Source of the DNA: Lysobacteraceae bacterium
GTDB taxonomy: Bacteria; Bdellovibrionota; UBA1018; JAGTJX01
DNA: 64,000 bases
Direction of reading: 5' to 3'
NCBI GenBank assembly: GCA_023657465.1
Contig: JAGTJX010000003.1
Coordinates: 800,830 to 864,829, forward strand
In this document: in pieces, positions 26,942 to 36,815 of the stretch
Layout: the number at the start of each line of letters is the position of its first letter
Position numbering within the stretch: position 1 is the first letter of the stretch
The notes under the pieces: model-generated
What the model saw: the letters and a program-made list of their open reading frames with translations, nothing else
Databases searched by the model: none
Told to the model about the DNA's origin: nothing
Program-made: the position numbers and the translations under genes

Positions 26942-28296
26942 GAGTGATGTCCTCCTTCTTTTGGAGATGGCATGACAGACTTAACCTCACCCATTGCAAT
27001 CGCGGGTAAGAACCTGACGAAGAGCAAGAACAGTGTGAAGAAAACTCCTAATGTTCCAACGAAGATACCCCACTCCCAGAATGTCGGAACATACATGTCC
27101 CAGCTTGATGGAAGGAAGTCACGGTGAAGAGAAGTCACGATGATCACGAATCGTTCGAAGTACATTCCGATATTCACGTAAAGTGAAATCACGAACATGA
27201 CACCGATGTTACGTCTCATGGATCTAAACCAAAAAATCTGAGGACTGAGAACGTTACAGCTCACCATAATCCAGTATGACCACCAATAAGGTCCGAACAT
27301 ACGATTCAGAAACGCTCCGCGCTCAAACGGAGACCCTGAATACCAAGCAATGAAGAATTCGCAGGCATAGGCATAGCCCACGATCATTCCTGTACCTAAA
27401 ATGACCTTGTTCATCTTCTCTAAGTGATCGAGCGTGATGTAGTTTTTGAAACCGAACATCTCTCTCATGATGACGAGAAGCGTGACGACCATTGCGAATC
27501 CAGAGAAGATAGCTCCAGCGACGAAGTAAGGCGGGAAGATCGTCGTATGCCAACCCGGTAACTGAGACACTGCGAAGTCGAAGGAAACAACAGAGTGAAC
27601 AGAGAGAACGAGCGGTGTCGATAATCCTGCGAAGAGCATGTATGCGGTCTCATAGTGAAGCCAGTTCTTGTTCGAACCTCTCCAACCTAACGAAAGAATA
27701 GTGTAAATCGTCTTGCGAATCTTGTTGGTTGCACGATCTCTGATCGAAGCCAGATCGGGTACAAGACCCACAAACCAGAAGATCAGCGAGATCGTAAAGT
27801 AAGTAGAAACCGCAAACACGTCCCAAAGGAGAGGTGATCTGAAGTTAACCCAGAGCTGACGTTGATTAGGATAAGGGAGCAACCAAAAAGCTGCGTACCA
27901 AGGACGACCGGTATGAGTCAAAACCACCAAAAGAGCGCAGATAACTGCAAAAATAGTCATCGCTTCAGCAGAACGGTTAATACCCGTTCTCCACTTCTGA
28001 CGAAACAAAAACAGAATCGCAGAAATCAAAGTTCCTGCGTGACCGATACCTACCCAGAACACGAAGTTCGTGATGTCTGTTCCCCATCCACCGGGATGGT
28101 TCAAACCCCAAACTCCGATACCTGTGGTGAATTCCTTAGTCCAACTTGCAAGTCCTACACATAGAAAAACTAAAGCTACACTGAAACAAATCCACCATTT
28201 CTTAGTAGGAAAGCTTTCTAAAGGTCGAGCAACATCTTCATTGATGTCATTGTATGTTTTCCCGCCTGTGACTAATACTTCAGCTGTGGTGGCCAT
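26938..28296 (-). CDS. actC: Alternative complex III subunit ActC (NrfD family)
   Basis: Polytopic membrane subunit of the NrfD/PsrC family that forms the quinol site with ActB. About ten helices are visible in 452 residues. The loops [20 protein letters not shown] and [20 protein letters not shown] match those of ActC. Its start overlaps the end of actB by 17 bases and its stop overlaps the actD start (ATGA), so the operon is tightly coupled. Confidence 0.94.
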   Translation of the reverse strand: MATTAEVLVTGGKTYNDINEDVARPLESFPTKKWWICFSVALVFLCVGLASWTKEFTTGIGVWGLNHPGGWGTDITNFVFWVGIGHAGTLISAILFLFRQKWRTGINRSAEAMTIFAVICALLVVLTHTGRPWYAAFWLLPYPNQRQLWVNFRSPLLWDVFAVSTYFTISLIFWFVGLVPDLASIRDRATNKIRKTIYTILSLGWRGSNKNWLHYETAYMLFAGLSTPLVLSVHSVVSFDFAVSQLPGWHTTIFPPYFVAGAIFSGFAMVVTLLVIMREMFGFKNYITLDHLEKMNKVILGTGMIVGYAYACEFFIAWYSGSPFERGAFLNRMFGPYWWSYWIMVSCNVLSPQIFWFRSMRRNIGVMFVISLYVNIGMYFERFVIIVTSLHRDFLPSSWDMYVPTFWEWGIFVGTLGVFFTLFLLFVRFLPAIAMGEVKSVMPSPKEGGHHS

Positions 28297-31200
28297 GTGC
28301 CGGTGCTCCTTCAGATTCTTTGTTTCTGACTTTTGTTAAATAAGCGATCGACGGTTTGTTATTCAGAATTTCAAGAACACGGAATGAACGAGCGTCCTTG
28401 GAAATTTTTGAAACTCTCGAGTTTGCATCGTTGATGTTTCCAAAAACAATTGCATCCGTCGGACAAGTTTGCTGACAAGCAGTCATGAGGTCACCGTCTC
28501 TCACGGTTGTACCTTTGTCTTTCGCATGATCCTTCGCCTTCACGATACGCTGAACACAGAATGAACATTTCTCCATCACACCCCTTGTACGTACAGTGAC
28601 GTCTGGGTTGTAGACCATGTTCATCGTCTCTGAGTAATTCTTCCAATAATCGAAGAAGTTAAAACGGCGTACTTTGTAAGGACAGTTGTTCGCGCAATAA
28701 CGAGTTCCCACGCAACGGTTATAAACCATCTCGTTTAGGCCTTCTTTATCGTGAACAGTAGCGATGACTGGGCAGACTGTTTCGCAAGGTGCGTTTTCAC
28801 AGTGTTGGCACATCATCGGCTCAAACAGAACATCTGGGTTCTCAGGACTTCCTGAATAGTAACGATCGATTCTGATCCAATGCATTTCTCTTGACTCACG
28901 AACGCGGTCACGACCGACGACAGGAGTGTTGTTCTCTGCTTGGCATGCGATCACGCAAGCGCCGCAACCTGTGCAGCTGTTGAGATCCACAGCCATTCCC
29001 CAACGATAAGGACCAGAGTAATCATGCTTAGTCCACATCGAGAGTGAATCGATATTCTCCATCTTCAAATGTGGATTCGTGTGCATCGCTGCACCTGCGT
29101 TTTTCTTAAACTCTGCGAGAGTCACATCATTGATCAGAGGACGACCTTCATGCTGGAAGTGTCTCTGAGTTGCTGCAAGTTCATATCTACGGCCTGTTTT
29201 TCTTGCAGTGACAGAGAAGCCAGAAGCGACCCTCATGCCAGAAGAAAGTTCAGTCGCTCCGAAAACATTCACACCCATTCCGTTACCGACTCTGCCTACG
29301 TGAGTTCTGCCGTATCCAACTGCAACTGCAACCGTATTCACATGAAGTCCAGGTTGAACGAATACTGGGAGTTCAAATTTGAAGCCGCTTGCGAGAGTGA
29401 GCTCTACGACGTCATTGAGCTCGACGCCCAATTTTTTCGCTGCTTCTGGTCCCATTGCAATATAGTTATCCCAAGTCACGGAAGTGATTGGATCTGGTAG
29501 CTCTTGCAACCAAGCATTGTTCGCCATCGTACCATCGCCTAAGCCGACTGATTCATAAAGAGCGAGTCTCATGCCTGAACCACTCACTGAAGGCTTACCC
29601 ACTCTATCGAACGCAGCTGCACGGAATGAGCGTGGTGCTGGCTTTGCTTTGTCCTGAACAACCACTACACCCTTTTGCAGAGTTGCTTCCCAGTAAGCTT
29701 CGAAGTTTTGACCATTACCTTTTGATTTGAAGTAAGTGTTCTTCCAGTTTTCACGGAGAAAATCATAGAAGGAAGTTTTCTTACAAGACCATGCGAGAAG
29801 AGAGTCTTCAAATGAACGAGTATCAAACAGAGGAGCCATCGCAGGCTGCTGTAAACTCACCACATTATTATTAGTCCAAGCATCTCCCCAGTTCTCTAAG
29901 TAGTGATTGGCAGCAAAAACAAAATTTGAGAATCGCGAAGTTTCATCCACTCGATCAGAAACACTGACCACGAATGGAACTTTCTTCAGAGCTGCTGCGA
30001 AAGCCAAGCTATCCGGTAGAGAGTAAACAGGATTTGCTCCATGAATGATGAGTGCTTGTACTTTGCCTGCATTCATTTCGCCAATGAGTTTTGAAATCTC
30101 AGAGTGCTGAGGACCTGCTTTATATCTCCAAAGGTTGCCATCAACAGTTGGACCTTCATTACCCAAAGCACAGTTCAAGAAAGTGATTACAATTTGGAGT
30201 GAGAGAGCGTCTTTGGTCTTAGAGCTAAGGCCGCCACCGACAACGATACTCTTACCTTTTGCATTCAAGAGAGCTTGTGCGGTTTTCTTGATAGAAGCAG
30301 CAGTCACTACACCACCAATTATGCTTGCTACTTTTTCAGCAGTATAATCTGAGAGTTTATTCGTAATTTGTGAGTTACCAGCAAAGCTCGTATGACCTAC
30401 TACTTCATGAGCAATTGCAAGAGCCACTAAGTATTCATCGCCTGGCGCTACAGGATATCTCTCATCAGAGTTTGCACCTGTAATTGACATCATCGATTCG
30501 AACGAAATGAGCTTCGACATGCGCTCGCCTGGCTTACGGCGTTTTGCCCAATTACGAGCATTCTCAGTAGAAGAACCCCAAGTCTCTAGAAAGTCTGCAC
30601 CGAGAGAAACCACAACATCAGCGTCCTCGAAAGAGTATCCAGGTATAGTTGGATGACCTCCTCCAAACGAAAGAGCCTGAGCTTCTGCGACATCTTCTAA
30701 ACTCACAGGCTCATACTCCACCAATTCTCCATCACGGAATGAACCTAAGAATTCTTTCACGAGTTTACGAGTCGTCTCTCCCAAAATAGGAGTAGAGAGT
30801 ACACGCACAGATCCAGCACTCTTCAATGCAGCCATCACTGCAGCGTCAGCGTCTTTGTATTCTACTTTTAATCCGGTGTCCGAGCCTGAGCGATCGAGCT
30901 TCACAGGATGCTTCAAGCGATCTGGATCATAGAGAGAGAGAACAGAAGCTTGAGCACGAACAGAGAGCGCACCCTTGTTCACTGGGTGATCGGGATTACC
31001 TTCGAGTTTAATCGGGCGACCTTCACGGTTCGTAGTCAGAATTCCGTAAGAATTGAATCCATCAGTAAAAGTAGAAGCGTAAGAATACGAAATACCTGGA
31101 GTGATCTCTTCAGGCTTCACGACATAAGGAATGATCTTATTCACAGGACGACGAGCGCATGCAGTCGCAGTGAGTGCCATAGAAGCACCCATGAGAGTTA

Positions 31201-31405
31201 GGAAGTCACGACGAGCGATTCCCGCTTGCCCTGTTTTTTCTAAAGCCTCGAGAGATTCAATAGGCTTCTCAAAAAACTCTTGTCCGCGCTTCTCTTGCGC
31301 AGATTTGTCAGTCCAATATTGAGGAGACAGCTCATCCATCGTCATCCAGTGACGAGGAAGGCCTTCTGTATTTTCTTTAGGAGTTTGATTTTGCATGATC
31401 GTCAT
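28280..31405 (-). CDS. actB: Alternative complex III subunit ActB (molybdopterin-like/iron-sulfur fusion)
   Basis: Large periplasmic subunit, 1041 aa. The Tat-type leader has [12 protein letters not shown] (Arg65-Arg66). The central part (about 100-780) has the molybdopterin oxidoreductase fold but lacks the usual N-terminal iron-sulfur ligand set, as in known ActB. The C-terminal part (about 800-1000) is ferredoxin-like with four cysteine clusters: [35 protein letters not shown] and CSFCVQRI...CQQTC, fitting three [4Fe-4S] and one [3Fe-4S]. Starts at 31405 and 31396 are both possible; GAGGAAGA lies just upstream of the first. Confidence 0.95.
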   Translation of the reverse strand: MTIMQNQTPKENTEGLPRHWMTMDELSPQYWTDKSAQEKRGQEFFEKPIESLEALEKTGQAGIARRDFLTLMGASMALTATACARRPVNKIIPYVVKPEEITPGISYSYASTFTDGFNSYGILTTNREGRPIKLEGNPDHPVNKGALSVRAQASVLSLYDPDRLKHPVKLDRSGSDTGLKVEYKDADAAVMAALKSAGSVRVLSTPILGETTRKLVKEFLGSFRDGELVEYEPVSLEDVAEAQALSFGGGHPTIPGYSFEDADVVVSLGADFLETWGSSTENARNWAKRRKPGERMSKLISFESMMSITGANSDERYPVAPGDEYLVALAIAHEVVGHTSFAGNSQITNKLSDYTAEKVASIIGGVVTAASIKKTAQALLNAKGKSIVVGGGLSSKTKDALSLQIVITFLNCALGNEGPTVDGNLWRYKAGPQHSEISKLIGEMNAGKVQALIIHGANPVYSLPDSLAFAAALKKVPFVVSVSDRVDETSRFSNFVFAANHYLENWGDAWTNNNVVSLQQPAMAPLFDTRSFEDSLLAWSCKKTSFYDFLRENWKNTYFKSKGNGQNFEAYWEATLQKGVVVVQDKAKPAPRSFRAAAFDRVGKPSVSGSGMRLALYESVGLGDGTMANNAWLQELPDPITSVTWDNYIAMGPEAAKKLGVELNDVVELTLASGFKFELPVFVQPGLHVNTVAVAVGYGRTHVGRVGNGMGVNVFGATELSSGMRVASGFSVTARKTGRRYELAATQRHFQHEGRPLINDVTLAEFKKNAGAAMHTNPHLKMENIDSLSMWTKHDYSGPYRWGMAVDLNSCTGCGACVIACQAENNTPVVGRDRVRESREMHWIRIDRYYSGSPENPDVLFEPMMCQHCENAPCETVCPVIATVHDKEGLNEMVYNRCVGTRYCANNCPYKVRRFNFFDYWKNYSETMNMVYNPDVTVRTRGVMEKCSFCVQRIVKAKDHAKDKGTTVRDGDLMTACQQTCPTDAIVFGNINDANSRVSKISKDARSFRVLEILNNKPSIAYLTKVRNKESEGAPAHGHHS

Positions 31406-31418
31406 TCTTCCTCTTTAA

Positions 31419-31985
31419 TTAATAGTGGCAAGTTGCACAGCTAATCGGTGCAATATCGTCCGGATGTTTGTTTTCAGGGTCTACAAGTTTTCTGACATAA
31501 TCAGGAGTCGTCTGACCGCGATGACACTCTAAGCACCAACCCATCGTGAGAGGAGAGTACTGATACACTCTATCCATCTCTTGAATTGGGCCGTGGCAAG
31601 TTTCGCACTTCACACCTTTGGTAACGTGACGTTTGTGATTGAAGTGTGCGTGATCAGGAAGTTCATGAATACGTATCCACTCTACTGGTTTTCCAGCATT
31701 GTAATGAGCAGTAAGCTTTTGAATGTACAGAGAATCTGTTTTCACCACTTTGTGACAGTTCATACAAACATTCACAGAAGGAATAGATGCGTGCGGAGAT
31801 TTATCGACTCCGACGTGACAATACTTACAATCAATTTTCATTTGGCCAGCGTGAAGCTTGTGGCTGAATGGAATTGGTTGCTCAGGCGCATAACCTTGAT
31901 TTGAAGCTGTAGGGAAAACATAAAATAATGTTCCCGCACCAACCAATCCTATAAACACTAACAGGCTGATTAAACCCTTAGACAT
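31419..31985 (-). CDS. actA: Alternative complex III subunit ActA (pentaheme cytochrome c)
   Basis: Membrane-anchored multiheme cytochrome, first gene of the actA-F operon. An N-terminal helix (LISLLVFIGLVGAGTLFYVF) anchors it. Five heme motifs are present: CKYCH, CMNCH, CETCH, CLECH and CATCH (the last two residues from the end), with additional His residues for axial ligation. At 188 residues the spacing fits the pentaheme ActA. It is followed by actB after 13 bases. Confidence 0.95.
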   Translation of the reverse strand: MSKGLISLLVFIGLVGAGTLFYVFPTASNQGYAPEQPIPFSHKLHAGQMKIDCKYCHVGVDKSPHASIPSVNVCMNCHKVVKTDSLYIQKLTAHYNAGKPVEWIRIHELPDHAHFNHKRHVTKGVKCETCHGPIQEMDRVYQYSPLTMGWCLECHRGQTTPDYVRKLVDPENKHPDDIAPISCATCHY

Positions 31986-32141
31986 GAATTGACCCTCTAT
32001 GCTGACGTAATTGAGTTAGTTTATAGCCCGTGACAACTTTGGCGCAAGTGTAGAATTCCATTGATTTAAATTTGAAGCATTGCGGTAAAAATCGTTTTTG
32101 AATTTCTACTTGCACTCACTCCACATCACTGAGAATTACAA

Positions 32142-33074
32142 ATGATGAAATTCAGGTTTATTAAAGCTATTTTTTTTGTACTCGCAGCGTCATTAACTGC
32201 ATGTACTCCCAAAATTGATCCTGAAATCTCTAAGGGACAATTTTTCTCGGCTGATGCCAACGCTATCGACCAGGTCACCTTCACGAGGCTCCAAGAGGGT
32301 AAGTCATGGAGCGCATCCTTCAATCGAAAAGAACAAACACCTTGGGAAATAACCTCTGCCCCTGATTCAATCCCTCTATTAGATAGAAGAGCAAACGACA
32401 AATACCTCAACCATCTCGTCGATTCGCTGACCTCTGTCTCTAACTTGAAACAGGCTGACCGTGGAACCGATGAACAACTCGGTTTAGCACCCCCCAAATG
32501 GATCATCGTAGTCGGAACACCCTATAACTCCAATGCCTTACAGCTTAAGCTAGGGGGAATCGATACACAAACAGGTGGCGTGATCTCTTCCATTGATATG
32601 GCTGGAGTGAAAGGTACACATCTCTTAAGAGGTTCGTTTTTCGGACTACTCGATCATCTGAAAAATTTTCAATACCTGAGACTCACCACTCTTATCAATA
32701 AGAAGCCCGGAGATATTTTTAAAATTGAAATTGTTCATGGAAAAACAAAAAGCTCAGCAGAGCGACAAGTGAATGAATGGATCAAAAAAAATAAAAACGA
32801 TGTGAGTTCAAGACTCATTCCTTGGGTAGAACGTTTGATTCATTTGCAAATAAAAAATTTCATTGATGATCCGAATGAGCAGCAGAAACTGAAATCTCTT
32901 TCCAACTCTGCAATTGAAAAAGTAGATATCACTCTCACAAATCTTCAAGATCAGGCTGAAAAATGGCAGTTTTTCAAAATTAATAATGAAGTCTATGCAC
33001 GTAGCGAACAGAGAAACAATCTTTTCTTCCAGATCTATTCAGAGGCCTGGTCAACAGTAAAATTCACTTTTTAA
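32142..33074 (+). CDS. Lipoprotein with DUF4340-like domain
   Basis: A 310-residue protein with a lipobox (ASLTAC, Cys at about 21). The region around residues 40-150, with IDQVTFTRLQEG, TPWEITS, LVDSLTSVS and EQLGLAPPKWIIVVG, resembles DUF4340 proteins. These are often linked to ABC-type or gliding-related gene sets, but no such genes are here. The C-terminal part is lysine-rich and helical. It is divergent from the actA operon with a 156-base gap in which I see no clear promoter. The domain call is from pattern only. Confidence 0.7.
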   Translation: MMKFRFIKAIFFVLAASLTACTPKIDPEISKGQFFSADANAIDQVTFTRLQEGKSWSASFNRKEQTPWEITSAPDSIPLLDRRANDKYLNHLVDSLTSVSNLKQADRGTDEQLGLAPPKWIIVVGTPYNSNALQLKLGGIDTQTGGVISSIDMAGVKGTHLLRGSFFGLLDHLKNFQYLRLTTLINKKPGDIFKIEIVHGKTKSSAERQVNEWIKKNKNDVSSRLIPWVERLIHLQIKNFIDDPNEQQKLKSLSNSAIEKVDITLTNLQDQAEKWQFFKINNEVYARSEQRNNLFFQIYSEAWSTVKFTF

Positions 33075-33116
33075 GAGCAAAAAGCGATTTATTTTCTATT
33101 TTTTAAAAAAAAACTC

Positions 33117-33145
33117 TTGCCGTTAAAAAAAAATACTCCTACAAC
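33117..33145 (+). promoter_or_regulatory. Sigma-70-type promoter for the HU-like gene
   Basis: TTGCCG at 33117-33122 and TACAAC at 33140-33145 are separated by 17 bases that include an A9 run. The match is 4 of 6 at each box. The Shine-Dalgarno AAGGAGA begins about 10 bases later and the ATG is at 33170. The A/T-rich upstream stretch could act as an UP element. Confidence 0.5.
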
Positions 33146-33169
33146 TATGGAACAAGGAGACCATAAAAA

Positions 33170-33523
33170 ATGGCAAAAAAATCGAGAAAATTCTCATTTG
33201 TTAACGAAGTACTAGAAGGTGTTATGAAGACTGCAGAAGTTACCAAACAAGGTAAACTCCGCATTAAAAAGAACGAAGTGAAGAAAGTATTAGAAACTGC
33301 TTTCGAAACTGGCCTCAAAGCTGCTGCAGGCGGCGAGCGCGTAAAATTCCCTGTCATCGGATCTTTGGTCCGCCGCGAAGTTAAAGCTCGCAAAGCAGGA
33401 AAAGGCGTTAACCCTTTCACTGGCGAAGCAATGGAAATCAAAGCACGTCCAGCATCGAAAAAACCACGTTGGTCTTTTCCACGCACTGTGAAAGAAACTT
33501 TCGCTAATAAGAAGTTCTGGTGA
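33170..33523 (+). CDS. HU/IHF-family DNA-binding protein with extended C-terminus
   Basis: Histone-like DNA-bending protein. The beta-arm region reads VKFPVIGSLVRREVKARKAG, then GVNPFTGEAMEIKARPASKK, which is the HU/IHF pattern (F-x-R, NP-x-TG-x-x-x-x-I-x-A). The N-terminal helices are present but divergent. The C-terminus, PRWSFPRTVKETFANKKFW, replaces the usual short HU end. At 117 aa it is longer than HU (about 90). It has its own promoter and terminator and a strong ribosome site, and is probably abundant. A nested hairpin begins at its stop codon. Confidence 0.85.
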   Translation: MAKKSRKFSFVNEVLEGVMKTAEVTKQGKLRIKKNEVKKVLETAFETGLKAAAGGERVKFPVIGSLVRREVKARKAGKGVNPFTGEAMEIKARPASKKPRWSFPRTVKETFANKKFW

Positions 33524-33564
33524 GCTATGCGCTGAGTAGCGAAGCTACTTGGCGAATTGCTCCA
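33521..33564 (+). repeat. 3'-UTR nested hairpin element, copy 1 (after the HU-like gene)
   Basis: The element begins in the TGA. An outer GAGC (33522-33525) pairs with GCTC (33559-33562). An inner 10-bp stem GCTGAGTAGC/GCTACTTGGC (33531-33540 and 33544-33553, two G-T wobbles) has a GAA loop. It has the same layout as the elements after rplT and rpsO. A second hairpin (CCAAgAGGGT, loop GATAA, ACCCTTTGG) follows at 33562-33585. Confidence 0.7.
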
Positions 33565-33600
33565 AGAGGGTGATAAACCCTTTGGATAGCATAAATTTAA

Positions 33601-33636
33601 AAACCGTACTGGGTTCGCTCAGTACGGTTTTTTTTT
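33601..33636 (+). terminator. Rho-independent terminator of the HU-like gene
   Basis: AAACCGTACTG (33601-33611) and CAGTACGGTTT (33620-33630) form a perfect 11-bp stem with an 8-base loop, followed by T9 counting the end of the stem. It is a textbook terminator on the plus strand, 78 bases after the stop codon. Confidence 0.95.
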
Positions 33637-33665
33637 GCCCAAAACCTTGCTAAGACTATAAGCGT

Positions 33666-34661
33666 ATGAAGTTCGTCTATTTTACATCTACAGTCATTAA
33701 AGAGCCTAAACTAGGGATACTGGTTGAAAAAACCATCGTTGACCTCTCTCCCACAATTCAATTCTTAGAATTATCTTCTCAAATCGAACTCTTCTCAAAC
33801 ATTCAATTTGTCATGGAAAACAGTGCAAGCCTCCTTCCCATTATCAAACAAGTTGAGAAGGCCGCGATGGACAAAAAAGTTCCAGAAAAGTTTCTCACCT
33901 TAGAGAGTGATGCAAAATTCCACTCACCTATTCCTAAGCCCGTTTCTGTTCGTGATGGCTACGCCTTTAGACAGCACGTTGAGAGTGCTCGCAAAGGCCG
34001 CGGGCTTCCCATGATTCCTGAGTTTGATCTTTTTCCAATTTTTTATTTTACCAATGCTGCAGCCATCACTGGACCTGGTGATGTAGCTGTTCAGAAAACT
34101 GCGGCAATTGATCTGGACTTCGAGCTTGAAGTTGCAATCGTCATTGGCAAAAAGGGTAAGAACATTCCTGCTGCGAAGGCAGATGAACACATCTTCGGTT
34201 ACATGGTCATGAATGATTGGTCTGCGCGACACCTCCAACGTGAGGAGATGAAGCTGAACTTGGGCCCTGCTAAGGGTAAGGATTTTGCTACCAGCATCGG
34301 TCCTTATTTGGTCACTCGCGACGAGCTTGAGAAGTTTGCTGTCAAAGGACCTAAGGGCGAGCGCCACAACTTACGCATGCAAGCGTGGTTGAATGAGAAA
34401 AAAGTTTCTGATGGCAATGTGAAAGACATGACTTGGACGTTTGGTGAGATCATCGAACGCGCAAGTTACGGTGTCACGCTCTCACCAGGTGAAGTGATCG
34501 GATCTGGCACAGTGGGCACTGGATGCTTCATGGAGCTCAACGCCACTAAGACGACTGACAATCTCTGGATCAAGCCAGGTGATCGCATGATTCTTGAAGT
34601 CGAAGGCTTAGGCAGATTAGAAAATAAAGTAGTCGCTGCATCTGATGACTACGAAACTTAA
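33666..34661 (+). CDS. Fumarylacetoacetate hydrolase family protein
   Basis: Probably fumarylacetoacetase, cleaving fumarylacetoacetate to fumarate and acetoacetate at the end of tyrosine/homogentisate breakdown. The metal ligands are in DFELEVAIVIGK (Glu153, Glu155) and MNDWSARHLQ (Asp184), followed by GPAKGKDFATSIGPYLV. The 331-residue length fits the short FAH type. Its end overlaps the isomerase gene by 17 bases. That pairing with maleylacetoacetate isomerase supports this substrate over other FAH-family substrates. Confidence 0.87.
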   Translation: MKFVYFTSTVIKEPKLGILVEKTIVDLSPTIQFLELSSQIELFSNIQFVMENSASLLPIIKQVEKAAMDKKVPEKFLTLESDAKFHSPIPKPVSVRDGYAFRQHVESARKGRGLPMIPEFDLFPIFYFTNAAAITGPGDVAVQKTAAIDLDFELEVAIVIGKKGKNIPAAKADEHIFGYMVMNDWSARHLQREEMKLNLGPAKGKDFATSIGPYLVTRDELEKFAVKGPKGERHNLRMQAWLNEKKVSDGNVKDMTWTFGEIIERASYGVTLSPGEVIGSGTVGTGCFMELNATKTTDNLWIKPGDRMILEVEGLGRLENKVVAASDDYET

Positions 34662-35286
34662 GCTCTATCATTACTGGAGATCCTCATCTTCCTGGCGCGT
34701 AAGATGGGCACTTACTCTGAAAAATATTCCACATGAATTAGTCGCTGTCAGTCTACTCGATGGTGAGTCTGAGAGCGCAGCTCACCGTGCACGCAATCCT
34801 CTAGGTTACGTTCCTGTACTTGAGATCTCCAAGGGTGAGTATCTCTTCGAATCTCTCGCGATCATTCAGTATCTCGAAGATAAGTATCCGAACCCAAGTC
34901 TCCTCTGGCGCAGCACGGATTCACTCACCCGTGCGAAGATCTGGCAATTGGCTGAGATCATCAATGCCTCCACTCAACCTCTGCAGAATCTCACTCCACA
35001 AGAGATGTATTCCGATGATACTGAAAAACGTAAATCTTGGGCAAAACACTGGAATGAAGTCGGCTTGAACGCTTATGAGGTGATCTGTAAAGAAACTGCA
35101 GGAGAATTTTCTGTCGGCGATGAGCTCACCCTTGCTGATCTCTGCCTCATTCCTCAGGTCTATAACTCCAAGCGCTTCGATGTGGATCTCTCGAAGTATC
35201 CTACGATCTCTAGGATCTATGAACGCGCGATGAGAGAACCATCATGCATAGCCAGTGAACCCAGCCAGTTTGAACCTAAAAAATGA
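34645..35286 (+). CDS. maiA: Maleylacetoacetate isomerase (zeta-class GST)
   Basis: Glutathione-dependent cis-trans isomerase that makes fumarylacetoacetate, the substrate of the preceding gene product. The thioredoxin-like N-domain has the zeta signature YWRSSSSWRVRWAL (usual form SSCS-x-R), then GYVPVLE and the glutathione-binding ESLAIIQYLE. The C-terminal helical domain has DELTLADLCLIPQVYN. It is 213 aa long and overlaps both neighbours. The first cysteine-containing S-x-C of many homologs is replaced by serines. Confidence 0.92.
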   Translation: MTTKLKLYHYWRSSSSWRVRWALTLKNIPHELVAVSLLDGESESAAHRARNPLGYVPVLEISKGEYLFESLAIIQYLEDKYPNPSLLWRSTDSLTRAKIWQLAEIINASTQPLQNLTPQEMYSDDTEKRKSWAKHWNEVGLNAYEVICKETAGEFSVGDELTLADLCLIPQVYNSKRFDVDLSKYPTISRIYERAMREPSCIASEPSQFEPKK

Positions 35287-36212
35287 AACACCTCTTCATC
35301 ACTGATCCCTACGATTCACTTGCTCCTTATAGAGAAGATACTAGTCTCCGATTAATCGAAGCATCACATTCCTCAGGCAACGACTGCTACTTAAGTTCTT
35401 ACTTATCCATTAGTCTTGAATCACAATCTTTAACGGCAGAGGTTTTCGAGTGCCAGTCTAACCCAACGAACAGGATTGTAATTTCAAATCCCAAGCGAAT
35501 GAGCCTCAGCGATTTCGATGAGATCCATTACAGAGTAGACCCGCCAGTTGACATTCGATATCTCGCTCCACTTCAACTCATGCGTACAGCGCTCAGTCCC
35601 TCTGTACAGAAACTCATTTACAATCCCATCGATGAACTCTGCACGCTGAATGAGAAATCAATCGCACTGCTGATTCCTGGTGCTGCGCCCAGAATGTTAG
35701 TCAGTAGTAATTGGGATGAACTCTACAGATTCGGGAAGCAAGAGAAGAAAACTGTCTTAAAACCACTCAATGGATTCCAGTCTCGTGGTGTAGATATCTT
35801 AGGCTGGAAAAATGAGATTGAACAGAAAATGTCTCAACTTTCTGTTCAGAAACTATCAGAAAATTTCACAATCCCTGTCGTTCTTCAAGAGTATTTACCC
35901 GAAATCACAAATGGAGAAATCAGAGTCTGGTACGTACGTGGTCAAACCATTGCAGCAGTGAGACGGCATCCACCCAAAGGTGAATTTAAAATCAATCCGA
36001 ATGTGAAATCGAAGCTGACTAGAGAATCTATTTCAAGCATTCCTGCATCTCAGAACATCGCTGTGCAGAAGTTCCTTGTCGAGCACGGCATTCATTTTGC
36101 TGCAGTCGATTGGATTGGTAACAAGATTTCAGACTTCAACATCACTTCTCCTGGATTACTAGTTGAGATGGAAGAAGTGCTTGGCCAGGATTTAGCGAAG
36201 CTTTGTTTTTAG
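35283..36212 (+). CDS. gshB: Glutathione synthetase-like ATP-grasp ligase
   Basis: Joins gamma-glutamylcysteine and glycine with ATP. Visible parts are an N-terminal substrate domain with FDEIHYRVDPPVD, the ATP-grasp segment TVLKPLNGFQSRGVDIL, VLQEYLPE, GEIRVWYVRGQTIAAVRR, and the metal/substrate end DFNITSPGLLVEMEEVLG. At 309 aa it equals GshB length. It overlaps maiA by four bases (ATGA), so the cofactor-making enzyme is made together with the glutathione-dependent isomerase. No gshA is seen in this window. Confidence 0.88.
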   Translation: MKHLFITDPYDSLAPYREDTSLRLIEASHSSGNDCYLSSYLSISLESQSLTAEVFECQSNPTNRIVISNPKRMSLSDFDEIHYRVDPPVDIRYLAPLQLMRTALSPSVQKLIYNPIDELCTLNEKSIALLIPGAAPRMLVSSNWDELYRFGKQEKKTVLKPLNGFQSRGVDILGWKNEIEQKMSQLSVQKLSENFTIPVVLQEYLPEITNGEIRVWYVRGQTIAAVRRHPPKGEFKINPNVKSKLTRESISSIPASQNIAVQKFLVEHGIHFAAVDWIGNKISDFNITSPGLLVEMEEVLGQDLAKLCF

Positions 36213-36287
36213 CTTAAACTGAATGTCTTTTTCGACACAGCCTCAATTCTCGCTCAACTTTTTGACATATTTTAACGATAAGTTTAT

Positions 36288-36815
36288 ATGAAAAAATTCA
36301 CTCTTATTTTTACAATCAGCTTACTCTCAACTTTATCAATTCAAGCAAATGACAGGTGTCGGGAATATCACCAAGACGGAAACCAATTTATGTGTGTGAT
36401 TGATCCTTGTTGTGATCGAAACAAACTACAAAATGGAAACACTTGGACTAAACAAGGAAACAAATATGTTAAAAACCACCGATGGACCTGCAGTGCGAAT
36501 GCATCCAATGCATGTCAGACATCTAGAAATAAAAACACACAATCTTCCAAAAAATCTAAAATCTCAATCGCAGATCTGATTACCAACAAGTCTGAAGGAC
36601 AAAAAAAACTGGCTCAAATCGAATCCACTTGTAACGATATTACTGACGAACTTGCAGAGCTTTTCTCTCTTAAAGAAGAGATCCACACGGTCTACATCAA
36701 CGCTCAATACGACAAATCTGCATATATTTTTGTAGATAAAAAAAAAGTCGAACCAAGCCTTGAAGACCGTTCAGTCTTTGAAAGACTCTCAACTCTTCAA
36801 TCTCAGATGCCATAA
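36288..36815 (+). CDS. Exported Cys-rich protein, N-terminal part of a probably frameshifted gene
   Basis: The signal peptide ends near LSIQAN. Six or more cysteines lie in the next 70 residues (CREYHQ, CVIDPCCDRN, WTCSANASNAC), followed by a lysine-rich helical part. The frame reads into GAT followed by A9 (36738-36746) and then stops after a further 22 residues with no clear structure. Removing one A would join it to the frame of the next feature, giving about 325 residues of consistent composition. No family recognised. Confidence 0.6.
   Translation: MKKFTLIFTISLLSTLSIQANDRCREYHQDGNQFMCVIDPCCDRNKLQNGNTWTKQGNKYVKNHRWTCSANASNACQTSRNKNTQSSKKSKISIADLITNKSEGQKKLAQIESTCNDITDELAELFSLKEEIHTVYINAQYDKSAYIFVDKKKVEPSLEDRSVFERLSTLQSQMP

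Noticed and set aside
32126-32506. 126-codon frame antisense to the DUF4340-like lipoprotein gene
   Set aside because: It starts inside the opposite gene without a ribosome site and its translation has no recognisable features; the plus-strand frame has a lipobox.
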